Below are positions 21,216 to 33,817 of a stretch of DNA of 64,000 bases, piece by piece. The notes below the pieces were generated by a model. That model did no database searches and was not told where the DNA came from. It worked only from the letters and a program-made list of their open reading frames with translations. Where the stretch lies: positions 1,910,001 to 1,974,000 of the forward strand of contig JAMWFC010000113.1 of assembly GCA_027475525.1 (NCBI GenBank), in the 5' to 3' direction. The DNA is from Macrolepiota albuminosa (taxonomy: Eukaryota > Basidiomycota > Agaricomycetes > Agaricales > Agaricaceae). Both the position numbers and the translations under genes were made by a program. The first letter of the stretch is position 1, and each line of letters begins with the position of its first letter.

Positions 21216-23224
21216 TCAAGGGTCCATTGCCGTATCTTCCCAATCTTCGTCATCCTCATCCCCACCTGGTAGCTGCCCACCCCTCTCCATCAATTCTCCA
21301 ATTGGAATGGCAAACGGAGCATGTCTCCCGATAATTACGTCTTCTATCGTCTCATCCCACCTTGCAGAGCTTTGGAAAAATCGCCGCCTCGCCGTCTTGC
21401 CAGGTACCGCGCCATGTTCAAAGTGACTATATCCCGCTTCATGCGCGGGCACATCAAAGTATTGTCCCGTCAGCAAGCTCATCCGCGTTCGTGATGTCGT
21501 TGCCGATGATTTTTGGAAGCGTCGTGTGCGAGAGGCGTGCCGTCGGCTTGAGAGGGACTCATCCGAGTCCCATGAATTATCGTCATCTGATGTTTCGGAA
21601 GGCGAGTCGGACTCTTGCAAGTCGTAGGCATATCGCATGTGTTCTGTCCTGGGCGTCAAATGATTCCTCCTCAAAGGTGGATTAGTCACGTACGAGCTAA
21701 CTGTAGATCCAGTTCATCCTTTGCATCGTCATCATCATACCCAAGCCCGAGGTGTTGACCAACGCTCTCTCGCGGCACATCATGCAGGCCGACAGAAGGC
21801 GCAGGGTTAAGTTGCGAGAGATGCTCCAGAGCTGTCTCACTAGAAATGAGGTTGAGTTTGATACTCTATCGTATATTCGTGTTGACCCACCGAACTTTGT
21901 CAATGGAACCGTCCTTGACATTAAGATCATCCATGTTGTTCTCCACAACCTCCAGCCGATATCGGGGTCCAAACCATTCAAAGTATTCGTTCCAAGGAAG
22001 GAGGGGATCAATTGTGTCTTCAATGCCAAGCGCGCATGCTGTCTCATACGTCCACGTCCGCGCGACATTTTTCACAGTGTAACCACCGCCTCCGAGAAGG
22101 ATGAGGGGAATGTTCTGCTTTCGTAGGAATTGTACGCAGTGAGCATGACCATGCATCGTAATATTAAAGCATCCCAATTTGTCACCGGCCAGAGAATCAG
22201 CTCCGCATTGTAGGACTACGACGGACGGCTGGAAGACTTCGAGTATTTTTTGTATGATCTAGTCTCGTGGTGAATATTCTTCCGAAGACAGAAAAGCCCG
22301 TTACCCACCGGCTCGAAAACGCTCTGGAAAGATTGATCCGTAATTCCATCCTTCAGAGGCACATTGACGGCATATCCTTTTCCCTTCCTGCGACCCCTGT
22401 CATCTTGCGTTCCGGTTCCGGGAAAGTATTCTCCAAACTTGTGAAAACTGCATGTCATCACGCGATCTGTGGTGTAGAATGCTTCCTCGACTCCATCCCC
22501 ATGATGACAATCGATGTCGATATAGAGGACGCGTGGATATGTACGCAAAAGTTCGAGTATCCCAAGTACGATGTCGTTTATGTAGCAAAAGCCTGAAGCT
22601 TCTCGTTTTTTCGCGTGATGAAGACCGCCTGCCCAGTTGATTGCGATGTCAGCCGCGCCAGATGCTATTCGCTTTGCAGCACCTTAACTGACTTGAACAA
22701 ATACGGCAAAATGTGACATAAACAAGACGTACATATTGAGCCTCCCGCTGATATCGAACAGAACTCAAAGACTCCTTCGAACGCTGGGTTGTCCTCTCCT
22801 ACCAGAACTGTGAATGTTGAATGAAAGTTCATGAAAGCACAGGACACTTACACCTCGTTCCATGATACGTTAAATCCTCCGCAGTTTCTGGTGTTACTCG
22901 ATTGAGGAAATGGATATACTCGTCTGTATGGAAAGAAGTCATAGTCTCAGGTGTCGCTCTTGTTGGTCTCTGCAAACGACTTTAAGCTGTAATGAGCTTC
23001 GACGCTCTGTTCGACACATACCAAAACATGCATCTTAGGCAACATCTCGTAAGCAGCGACCAAGTCGTGCGTAACGCGTATTCGATGGGGCTTCATAGGA
23101 TGGCCAGGACCGTATGTGTAGGCACCGGCGTCCGCTACATAGCAACAAGAGGTGAGAAAGAACCTAGATTGTGGAGCTCAGAGGACCCACGGTCATAGTA
23201 GTAGGCGACTCTTCTTTTGGACAT
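21216..23224 (-). CDS. rpd3: Class I histone deacetylase (Rpd3-like)
   Basis: This is a zinc-dependent lysine deacetylase acting on histone tails in nuclear corepressor complexes. The start is ATG at 23224: [11 protein letters not shown], intron 23135-23190, then [17 protein letters not shown], the class I N-terminal signature. Further exons give [56 protein letters not shown] and the zinc/charge-relay segment [17 protein letters not shown]. They are followed by [41 protein letters not shown], and the Rpd3-specific [19 protein letters not shown]. All catalytic residues are present. About eight introns are needed. The last probably runs from gtgact to gcccag (41 bp); it places an extended acidic, Ser-rich tail ([13 protein letters not shown] to the C-terminal [11 protein letters not shown]) in frame. 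The exact borders of that last intron are my least certain call. Confidence 0.88.
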
Positions 23225-23892
23225 TGTGGCGCATGCAGGGAGGATGCAGTTGGCGGGGGACGGAAGACAGGGCGCCCCTGTCAATATTTCTCATCCCTAA
23301 TTGGTGATAGTCACGTGCAGTTCTTGATCAGGGCCAAATATTTAGTAATTCAACCGGAATATAATCGGCATGTTTTTCCTCACGTCTCTTCTGGGGTCTG
23401 CATTACTGATGGACATTCTATACCTGTGTATACCTGCTTAAGAAGTTTGCAGAAACCTTTTCCTCCCGAGTCTTCTTGATATTCACTTTGCCATTGGTTC
23501 GGCGGAAGGATCCTCATATACATGCCCCTTTCGGTCGCCGCTCCGATCACTCTGAATCCATCCATTGTGTATGCTGTGTATGCATTCACGTCCCTTGTTC
23601 CCTGTTCTGGTTCTTTTCTCATATACGATTACCCGACACCCGACGTAACATGCAAAAGCTTTTCTTGCCGTTGTGGAAATCTGCTCCTTATGGCGATTAA
23701 TAACACTCCACCTAGTTAGTACTCGTTTTTGTATTCCAAGTTCTTTCAAGATCAAGTTCACATATCTTAAGCTCATGACAGAAGTTGAACAACCATGGAT
23801 TTCAATTGCCTCAATCATGTAGAGAGAAACCAGCTTGTGGCTAGTATAGTCCCGGTCTGGGTTTGTGAATGCATGTAATACTGTGCCAACTT
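23225..23892. other. Intergenic: deacetylase promoter and amidase 3' flank
   Basis: This separates the HDAC start (23224) from the amidase stop (23893). A minus-strand open frame at 23380-23622 has fairly protein-like composition but no recognisable family or upstream exons, so it is not called. Confidence 0.4.
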
Positions 23893-26188
23893 TCAAAAGG
23901 CTTTCAAAGCGGCATCAACAATCTCTGCCATTGCGATTACCGCTTCATCCTCATGCTTCCTACCAACGATTTGGAATCCAATCGGTGCGTCCTCGAAGGT
24001 CTCTGGTTCATCTATATGAAAGACATTAATTGGCCTACTACAAATGAAAGGAAAGAAAAACATACAGAGTTCATAAACCGATCTGTCTGAATCATTCAGA
24101 AATTCGTGTGCAGGCCTCTTTACGTCGAGGAGAGGATTAACCCTAGATACTGGCATTGCCAACGCAGGACAGTCCAAGAAATTCCACACCATCGTGTATC
24201 CCAGATAGCTGTGATAGCCAATGAGCATGCCAACACGGGATTTAAACGGATTACTGACTCACCAGTTCTTTCCATGGGGCACAGCCGTGAACGGTGCAAC
24301 AGGTGCGATGATAGCGTCTACAGGTCTGCCGGTACCCGTCTCGCTAACAGTTGCAATCCAGCGCTCAAGGAAATCTTGACGCATATCTCGTTTCTTCTTC
24401 TGGAATTGCCATAGCTCGTATGCAGAGAGCGGTGCTTTGGTGAAGACCATAGAGGGATCAGTATCCGTTAATTCTTTCCCTGGTACCATAGAAGTTATCA
24501 ACGGCTCTCCAGACTCAGAGTTGACAGCTCCAAAGTCTTCCATCGCACCAGCCCTGAAGATAGACAGCTAACAAATGCAAAAAAAAAACCTGGGTAAGGT
24601 GCCGGGAGAGTACGAGGCCAAGCTTACTCCAACTTCCAACATTGTCTTGTGGTCCACCGGTTTCCAATCGACCACTAGCAGAAGCATGACTCTTAACAAT
24701 ATTACCTCAGAGGGAGGAGGATTAGTTACCCTTGTGACCAGCCTTAATCAACGCATTTTTCGCCATCTCGAGACCTCTCATAATTGGTGGATGTGGTATA
24801 AACAACCCGTCGTTCCACATGATAGCGAAGCAGAGCTTTTTGCCTCTACCATGTTCAAACAGATTATACTGTTCCTCGCTCCAGCCTTTTGAGATGACAA
24901 GGGGATCTCTGAGCCATGACTTCTGGCTGAGAACGCCTTGAATGAACACTTTGAGACCGTGAATAGAATTTGAGAGTGGTCCGAGAATGGAGGGTATGGT
25001 CTCCAGGCCATCAAGCGAATTGACCGAGCCAGCATAGGGTACTCGGCCGCTGGATGGCCGAAAACCGTAAGTTCCACAGAAGCTGGATGGAATGCGAATT
25101 GATCTGTCCATCAACAACTGTCAGATGAAGCAATATATTCCCTCGCAGGGGAAAAAGTAGATGTACCCTGCAACATCGGAGCCGACGCCTTTCGTGAATA
25201 TGTTAGCGGAAACTGCGAGGGCTAATAAGGAAGACTGGATTACCCAGCGGTGAACCCTTAAGTGCTAGAATGTGAAAGAAGATGAGCAAGAGGAGGAAGA
25301 TATGATTAAGGCGATTACCGATAAGTGCACCCTCGCCTCCAGAAGACCCGCCGCAAGTGAGACTACGGTTGCTAGGATTTGTAGTACGTCCGAATACGAG
25401 GTTATATGTTTCTGGCCACTGTGTGCGTTTCAATGATGAAGTCAAACAACAAAACACGTCAGTTACTCACCATCAACGTTTGTGGAATGTTCGTTTTGAC
25501 GTACAGTACAGCTCCAAGGGCTTCGAGAACATCAACCAAGACCGCGTTACGCTCAGCGTGCTGGCCGACCCATGAAGCGTAGCCTATGCACCGGAATCAC
25601 ATCAATATCAGCAAGTTTAGACTATCAGTTATAGCCATAACCTATGGTCGACTCAATTCCCTTGATGTTCACTTGATCCTTCAAAGATATCGGCAGCCCT
25701 AATCCACAATGAGCAATATTATTTCGAGAATAAAGAGAACACTCACCATGCAATGGACCAACAACTTCACCAGTGGTTTTCAAATGGGCATCAAGTTCGC
25801 CAGCACGTACAAGCGCTCTTTCAATGAATATTTCCGTCAGACAGTTTGTCTTGAGATATTGAAGAAAACGAGTAGGGAGAGATCAGATCTGCACTCATAG
25901 TTGAGGAGTGATACCCACCAGCTGATGAGCGATAATTGCTCGTTTAGCAAAGGCCGTCGTGACCGCAACAGACGACCATTCGGCACTTGCGAGTTTGCTC
26001 AAGAGTACATCTACATGTGTGTTTGTGATGTCGACCTCTTTGGGCGTCAAAAGTCCACAAGTTTCTGGGAAAGTAAGGACATTAAGCTCATTCGACGACG
26101 GAAGGTTAGTGAGAATCCATTCTTTCGGGATGGATGCTTCTTGCTGAGATTTCTTAGAGGCAGCCAGGTATTGCCAGTTCTGAGTCAT
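23893..26188 (-). CDS. Amidase-signature enzyme (acetamidase-like), copy 1
   Basis: Amidase-signature hydrolases use a Ser-cisSer-Lys triad on small or aryl amides; the substrate cannot be told from sequence. The start is MTQNWQYLAASKKS at 26188. Mapped introns are 25850-25918, 25699-25746, 25584-25641 and 25419-25470, with six more toward the stop. Catalytic Lys lies in LPISLKDQV, the cis-Ser in TCGGSSGGEGAL, and the nucleophile Ser in SDVAGSIRIPSSF. Two adjacent 21-nt micro-exons, encoding ALKGSPLG and VGSDVAG, lie between these motifs. The C-terminal part has SILGPLSNSIHGL, AIIAPVAPFTAVPHGK, FLDCPALAMPVSRV and the family-typical GFQIVGRKHEDEAVI. Length and intron pattern are normal for fungal acetamidases. 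It is tandem with a close paralogue at 27183-29513 in the same orientation. No frame defects were seen. Confidence 0.85.
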
Positions 26189-27182
26189 TGCGAGAGTAAT
26201 ACGTCAAGAGAGGACGAAGACAATGATAAGATGAACCTCGTTAAGAACGGGTTACTGAAGTCGTCTGGCATTCCACGAATTTGTCATAGCCAAAGTCAGG
26301 TGAAGATGAGGTGTGGTTCTTGTTATGCGGAATAAACTTATTAGAGTGTCAAAGTTCACTCGTTACACAGCCTTCTGTGAAAATTACGTCTTTCATGTTG
26401 CAATTTCGCGTCAACCAATTTGCTGCCAAGGTCGATTGCATAGAATGAAGCATTAAGTATACCAAAATTGACAAGGCTGAACCACTAGAGTATCTTTGAG
26501 ATAGAGTTTCATTCTGGGACTTATTTGCAGATCAGTGGAAAACTGAGAACTCTCGTAACACCGTGACTCACGCTGTCGTTTCAACTATAACAGCTCCTAT
26601 AAATGTCAGGGGCATTCACCAAGACAGGCTGGAGGGAGAGGGACAAGGAGAGGACACAGAAAGATAGAAAGGGCGAACAGGAAGACCAACAATGCGACTG
26701 GGAGCGGACACAGTGGTACCGGAACAACAATCTACTAGTAGGATACGACACAGCGGTGACCATCACGGGAGGTCGAGACAATCTGCGTAGGAGAGAGCAC
26801 ACAAGGAATGGAAGACATCCCACAACCATTCATTCAATCCGATTGAGCCATTAACACTAATTTCACCCATGAACTCCCTGCGCGTTACATACATAAGTAC
26901 ACAATAATTATATCTGCGAGGAAAACTATCTCCGACACTACAGGCAATGGTCACAGGAAGAGACCGAAATTCCAGAAGGCGTAGAATAGACACTATATCT
27001 ACTCCTGTTAGCTTATTATTGTAGCTTGCCGGCAGTCAAAATAGAAATCGTTCATCTTTAATTTCGATTTTACATTCTGATGTCCTACTTAAGGTTACTG
27101 CAAGTATGTACAATCATAGAAGCCAGGAATTATTTGACCATAGACAATCAGCTTACTGTACGTACAGTGCAACAAGTTATCT
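26189..27182. other. Intergenic between the amidase paralogues
   Basis: About 1 kb separates the copies. 26600-26700 is purine-rich on the plus strand (aggagaggacacag type) and gives spurious open frames. No gene, repeat or RNA is evident. Confidence 0.45.
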
Positions 27183-29513
27183 TCAAAAGGCTTTCAGAGC
27201 CGCATCGACAATTTCCGCCATCGCGATTACCGCCTCATCCTCATGTGTCCTACCGACGACCTGAAGTCCGATCGGCGCATCCTTAAAAGTCTCTGGCTCA
27301 TCTAGGCAGAGATTCATGTCAGTAAACGCACTCCATATGAAGGAACAGTACACACAAAGCTCATAGATTGATTTGTCTAAATCGCTCAGGAACTCATGAG
27401 CAGGCTTCTTTACGTCGAGTGCAGGATCAACCCTGGAAACTGGAATTACCAGAGCAGGGTAATCCAGCACATTCCACACCATCGTGTACGCCACGTAACT
27501 ATGATGAGCAAGAACAATTAGTTTATACCCCTCCCCCAAATGTCAACGCGCGATATTTGACGCATGTAGCCATACCTGTACTTGCCGTGCGGCACAGCCG
27601 TAAACGGTGCAGCAGGTGCAATGATAGCATCCACGGGTCTACCGGTACCTGTCTCGCTAGCGGTTGCAAGCCAATGCTCAAGGTAACCCTGCCGTAAATC
27701 GCGTTTCTTCTTGTGGAGTTGCCATAGCTGGTATGCTGAGAGGGGCACTTGGGTGAGGATCGTAGTTGGATCGTTCTCCGTTAATTCACTTCCCGGTACC
27801 ATGGATTTTATCCAGGGCTCTCCAGACTCAGCGCTGACAGCTGCAAAGTCTTCGTCCGCTCCGGCAGAGAAGATGGACAACTTGATTAGAGATTTGAGAA
27901 AAGTATAGGAAAATCACAATTAAAGTGAGCTTACCCCAATATCTACCGTTGTCTTATGATCCAAAGGTCTCCAATCAATCACTAACAGAAGCGTAAGCTT
28001 TTACCACCATTACCTAGAGAGTTAGGGACTATTTACCCTTGTGACCAGCCTTAATCAACGCGTTTCTCGTCATCTCGAGGCCTCTCATAATTGGCGGATG
28101 TGGTACGATCGACCCATCGTTCCACATGATAGCAAAGCAGAGCTCCTTGCCTTTACCATGTTCGAACAAGTTATATTGCTCCTCATCCCAGCCTTTACGA
28201 ATAACCAGGGGGTCCCTGAGCCAAGATTTCTGGCTAAGAACACCTTGAATGAACACCTTAAGACCATGGATAGAATTCGAAATTGGTCCGAGGACTGAAG
28301 GTAGAGAGTCCTGGCCTTCAAGCGAATTGACCGATCCAGCATAAGGGACTCGGCCAGTGGACGGCCGGAAACCGTATGTGCCACATAAGTTTGATGGAAT
28401 GCGGATAGATCTATCTCAACAATGTTGTTTTGAGATTAATGTGATACTTCGTTCTAGTAGACGTACCCTCCAATGTCGGAGCCGACGCCTTTGATAAACG
28501 TGTTAGTAAGAATTACGAGAGCAACGAAAGAGAACTTAGTTACCGAGTGGCGAGCCCTTGAGTGCTAGAATGGAGCGCTAACTTAGTACAAGGAAATATC
28601 TGAATAGTCCACTTACCGACGAGTGCACCCTCACCTCCAGAAGAGCCACCGCACGTAAGAGAACGATTACTTGGGTTTACGGTACGTCCAAATACGAGGT
28701 TAAACGTTTCGGGCGACTGTTTGCGCGAATCGATGGATGGAAAAAAAAACATTGAGACCTCAGGCACTCACCATCAATGTTTGTGGAACGTTCGTTTTGA
28801 CGTACAGGACAGCTCCAAGGGCTTCAAGAACATCAACCAAGACCGCGTTACGCTCAGCGTACTTGCCGACCCACGAGGCGTAGCCTATTTTCAATATCAG
28901 CAAGTGAGATTTGACTATCAATTGAAGTCATACCCATGGTCGACTCAATTCCCTTGATGCTCACTTGATCCTTCAAAGATACCGGCAATCCTGTTTCAAA
29001 ATGGGCGACATTGTTTTTGAAAATAAGGAGAACATTCACCATGCAATGGGCCAACAACTTCACCAGTGGCTTCCAAATGGGCGTCAAGTTCTGCGGCACG
29101 TTTAAGCGCTCTTTCAATGAATATTTCCGTCAGACAGTTTGTCTTGAGGTATCGAAGTAACGAAGAAAACGAGTGTGTGCCAAGAAAGGAAAGACGACCT
29201 CATGATCAGGTCTGGACTCATGATCGAGGAGAGGGATGCTTACCAGCTGCTGAGCGATGATTGCTCGTTTCGCAAAGGCTGTGGTGACCACAAAAGACGA
29301 CCATTCGGCACTTGCGAGTTTACTCAAGAGTACATCGACATGCGTGTTTGTAATTTCGACCTCTTTGGGTGTCAGAAGTCCGCAAGTTTCTGGGAAAGTA
29401 AGGACATTGAGTTCTTTCGAAGATGGAAGGTTGGTGAGAATCCATTCTTTCGGAATGGATGCTTCTTGCTGAGATTTCTTAGAGGCGGCGAGGTAATCCC
29501 ACTTCATAGTCAT
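27183..29513 (-). CDS. Amidase-signature enzyme (acetamidase-like), copy 2
   Basis: This is a paralogue of the gene at 23893-26188 with the same exon order. The start is MTMKWDYLAASKKS at 29513. The triad regions are LPVSLKDQVSIKG, TCGGSSGGEGAL and SDIGGSIRIPSN. The two 21-22-nt micro-exons encoding ALKGSPLG and VGSDIGG are conserved, again flanked by about 50-bp introns. The C-terminal end is GLQVVGRTHEDEAVIAMAE and ALKAF, nearly the same as copy 1. Nucleotide similarity is high enough to see by eye in exons and lower in introns, so the tandem duplication is fairly recent but not new. Substrate differences cannot be predicted. Its start is 480 bases from the divergent MCD4 start, implying a shared upstream region. 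Confidence 0.85.
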
Positions 29514-29993
29514 TTCGTGGTGTGTGAAAAAGGACCAGCAAGTAATAAAGTGAAACCCAGAACGGTCACCCGGGATTCCATGAATATTGTCACGTCCATG
29601 TCAGGTGAAGGCGAGATTTTTAGAAATGGAATGGTTGAGATCATCCGAGAAACATGCTTGAATTGATACGGCTGCGAACGTGAAAATCTCTTTTGTCTTG
29701 TCATACCGCATCTCGAACTAGATGCATTTTTATGAGAGCGCAAGTGAATCTAACAATATTACACGAACGTGAGATATCGCAGAGGTAAAAGTGAGAACAA
29801 TCAATAAATCGGAATTGTTAGTTTGCACGTGATGATAGAGATAGTTGCCAAGGGGCGAGCGCTTGAGCTCTTATTGCGGTCCATGGTCCCTTCGTATTGA
29901 ATGTATATGTACGTTGAATATCTCGGATGACTTGTTGATTTAATTCTTTCGACTTGGGTAGTCTATTGATTTCGACGCGGCTATAGTTCCATA
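29514..29993. promoter_or_regulatory. Divergent intergenic region, amidase 2 / mcd4
   Basis: 480 bases lie between two divergent start codons and must hold both promoters. No defined operator could be recognised. An intermediate open frame at 29510-29743 reads like spurious sequence. Confidence 0.4.
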
Positions 29994-32900
29994 ATGAAAC
30001 GTGCTATAAGAACACATCCACCCAAGACAACGCTCAAAACACATTACTATGTCCCCGAACTTCTAATATTGGGACTTGTGTTCCACTTTGTCTACATAGG
30101 AACCATATTTGACTGTTATTTCACCAGCCCGGTTGTTCATGGCATGCAAAGTCATAGCGTTGGTTATGCAGAGTCGAAGAGGCTTGTACTCATTGTCGGT
30201 GCGTATTCTGATCTTTACATGATTTTATCTTCCAGATTTGTCTTTGTCCAACAGGTGACGGGCTAAGAGCTGACCTTCTCTTTACCGAGGACGCGTTCCC
30301 TACCATACCAGATGCCCCGAAAGTCGTGGCGCCGTATCTCAAGTCCATCGCAGAAACCCGTGGTGCCTTTGGCATCTCTCATACACGAGTACCAACAGAA
30401 AGTCGTCCTGGCCATGTTGCAATCATTGGTATATGATTTTTACCCAGTCGAGCTAGGATATGCTGACGTTCTGGATTACAGGTGGGATGTATGAAGATGT
30501 TTCTGCAGTGACGAAGGCAATTCCATCTCCTAATTCTTTTGTACACAAACAATGTATTGATGATTCGTAGGGTTGGAAATCCAATCCAGTGAGCTTAGCG
30601 ATATCCTTGGACATGGTTCATACTAACTCCAATGAAGGTAGATTTTGATTCGGTATTCAACCGATCAAGCCAAACGTTCTCATTTGGCTCCCCTGACATC
30701 CTACCGATGTTTTCACGAGGTGCAGCTCCTGGAAAGGTGGAAACGTGGTGCTACAACGAAGAAGACGAAGATTTTACCAAAGGCAAGTACCCAAATATAT
30801 GTTCATGTAATCTCCTATTCTAATGAGCTGTAATGTAAAGACGCTACATTTTTGGATATCTGGGTCCTTGATCGGCTCAAGGAGCTTTTCCAGAACGCGA
30901 CGAGTGATGGAACATTGGATGCACACCTTCGGTCTGACAAGGTCGTATTCTTTCTCCATCTTCTTGGCCTTGATACTACAGGTCATTCATACCGGCCTCA
31001 CTCAAGAGTACGTCCCAAATTATCCTACGTTTTGTTTTATCTAATCTTTTGATCCTTGGAGGAATATATGAAAAATATCCAGGTGGTTGATAGTATCGTA
31101 CGCCAGACTGAAACTCTTATCAATGAGTTCTACAATGATCAAGATACAAGCTTCATCTTCACTGCTGATCATGGCATGTCGGTCATCGGAAATCATGGCG
31201 ATGGAGGTGTGTGACCAGTCATTAATCATTCAAATCCATTCAACACTTGTACAGACCCTGATAACACACGAACCCCTCTAATTGCCTGGGGAAGAGGTAT
31301 TCGTGGGCCTCTGCCGGACTCGATTCCCTCTTCACACGATCCCTATTCTGGACCATGGGGATTAGGGCATTTATTCCGACGTGATGTCGAGCAGGCAGAC
31401 TTAGCTGCCCTCATGGCATCCTTGATTGGAATCGATTGGCCGGTTAACTCGGTTGGTGTTCTGCCCGACGTTGACCCTACTCGGCCTGGATATCTTTCTC
31501 CAGGATTGGGAGATGAGTCACTTGCACACATGGCCTTTGTCAATGCCCAGGTCAGCTTGACGAATCTACTGTACGGTCAGTGCTCATCTTCTGAAGGTCA
31601 TACTAGAGCAATATACAACCAAACATGGTCAATTGGTGTCTTTTATTGAAATAATCTTCGCCTCACACATCAACCCCTAGAGCTTAAGAAATCACGAGCA
31701 CTTTTTTACAAACCCTTCATCGCCTTGGAAGGGACCGATGTGACCAATGACCCACCTCACAGGCTCTCAAATCTTGCCAACATTGAAAAACTTATTCGAG
31801 TCAAAGACTGGCGCGCCGCTCGTTTGGCATCTGCCCAGCTGATTCGAACCAGCCTGGATGGACTTCATTATCTGCAGACATACGATAGGTTCTTAATTCG
31901 TGGCATCGTCATCTTTGCGTACGTTGGTTGGGTTGCTTATACTACCTTGTACATCTTTCGGCCTTTAGACTTCGTCAAGGCCGAGGAAGCATCAGGATCG
32001 ATCTCTGTGCATGTGATGGTAGCAGTCATATTGTTAGGGTTTTGGACTTGGTTTGCGCTGCAGCATGCGCCGTTCACGTTCTACGTATATATCGCCTTCC
32101 CGTGTTATTTTTGGCACCAGTTCTTGCAGCAAGCGATGGCGAGGCTGCACGTGCCTCCTTGTGCCAGTTACTGGAAGTTCCTGATTGGTGCTGGCATCAC
32201 TTTCATTGCCGTGCAGGCTATGGTGGTAAGTCGTCGTAGATTGTGTATTTGGACGCTGACTTCATTATAGATATAGGTTGGTTATACTCATCGCTTTATA
32301 TGGAGTGTCGGTTTCGTTTTGATTGGCGTCGTATGGCCTGTTTCATGGTCGGGTGAGACTCTGAGGCAAAATTGTCTTCTAACTGCAACATGGGGGCTTG
32401 TTTGTCTATCCGCTGCCGTCTTCCCAGTCCTTCCTGTGGAGAAGCAAGAGAGCTTGTCAACCATGTAAGCAAAGCGATGAGCCATGCGAGATGTAGCTTA
32501 GTCTTGTTTTAGTCTTGCTGGAGGATGTTTGATCCTAGCCTGTGGTGCCTACGCGGGACTACGGGTCTTAAATGAAGTGGAACGCATAAAAGGGAAGAAG
32601 AGCCGTCAGGCATTAACTACTCTATTCATTTTTCAAGTATATATCTGTTGCTCGTGTCGGATGAATCGCTAACTTGTCTTCAGGCGATTTTGATCATCGC
32701 CATAATGATCATCACTGCAAGCTCTGTACGAAGCCTTCAATCCAAGCAAGGATTGCCATTTCCCAATCAGGTGCTAGGCTGGACCATACTAGGTATCTAT
32801 TTATTTATTTATTTCACCTTGACCATCAATCTACAACACTTACTTCACCCTCTGCAAGTCATATCCTCAGTACTTGCGTTTGCCTCGGGAGGTTCTTGTC

Positions 32901-33817
32901 ACACGGCCTTTTCCAAATTTCTCGCTTATTTCCTTGGCTTTGGGCCGTGTTTCGTCATCCTTTCCATCAGTATAGAAGGTCTTTTCTATGTCACCTACTC
33001 TTTCGTCCTCGCGACTTGGGTGCTTGTAGAATCAGTCGTCCGAAATGGTAGACTGCCCGCGACAGCTGTGCAAAGTGAAAGAACAAAAGTCTATCTGTTC
33101 CAACCTGACGATTTAAGGATCGCGTTGTTCTTCCTTTTCTTTGTCCAGGTCGGCTTCTTTGGCACGGGGAAGTGAGTAGTTTAAGCTATTAATTCAACCC
33201 AATGCTGACTTACATTAATAAACAGTGTGGCATCTATATCGTAAGGCGATTTGATACAGAGTATAAGACCAATGACTGACTCTGGGCAATTGATAGTTCC
33301 TTCTATCTGGAACCTGTATACCGGTTGATACCCATATTCAGTCCTTTCTTTATGGCAGCCCTCCTTGTTCGTCTTTGATTTTCAGGTGTTATACTACCGT
33401 TGTTGCTCATTTGTATCATACTAGATCTTCAAAATCGTCGTTCCATACATCATGTTGGCTGTAGCTTGTGCATTATTGAATGACTTTCTGCACTTCCCGC
33501 CCTTCTCCCTCTTACTTGTAGCCCTTACTCTTACCGACGGTAAATTCACAAACTTTTCATCCTTTTAGAATTCTGCTTATCTTCATGATAGGGATGACAA
33601 TCACTTTCTTCTTCAACGTTCGCGACACAGGTTCGTAGAGCAGCCTCTTGCTATCACCTCCTATTTATAACTTACAGGATCCTGGTTGGAAATTGGCCAA
33701 TCAATTACATTCTTTTGTATCACATCGTTATTGCTGTTGTGGTCCACTGGGATCTGTGCAGTTGGCGAATACCTCCTTGCTGACGTGATAGATCGGCCCC
33801 AAGTAAAGAGGGATTAA
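29994..33817 (+). CDS. mcd4: GPI ethanolamine phosphate transferase 1 (MCD4/PIG-N)
   Basis: This ER enzyme adds phosphoethanolamine to the first mannose of GPI anchor precursors. The start is ATG at 29994, followed by the signal-anchor helix [18 protein letters not shown]. The lumenal alkaline-phosphatase-like domain has DGLRADLL (metal Asp), [13 protein letters not shown] (nucleophile Thr), GDKVVFF-equivalent [16 protein letters not shown] and FTADHGMS with GNHGDG. A multi-helix C-terminal half matches the PigN domain ([50 protein letters not shown]). It ends in VKRD before TAA. More than a dozen introns are needed. Examples are 30199-30254, 30429-30481, 30517-30570 and 30589-30637. The third begins with GC instead of GT, and the exon between the last two is only 18 nt (GWKSNP), a sequence conserved in yeast Mcd4 as I recall it. 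No defects were seen. Confidence 0.92.

Noticed and set aside
23380..23896. Two overlapping minus-strand frames between HDAC and amidase 1
   Set aside because: Composition is partly protein-like but there is no family signal, start exon or intron support.
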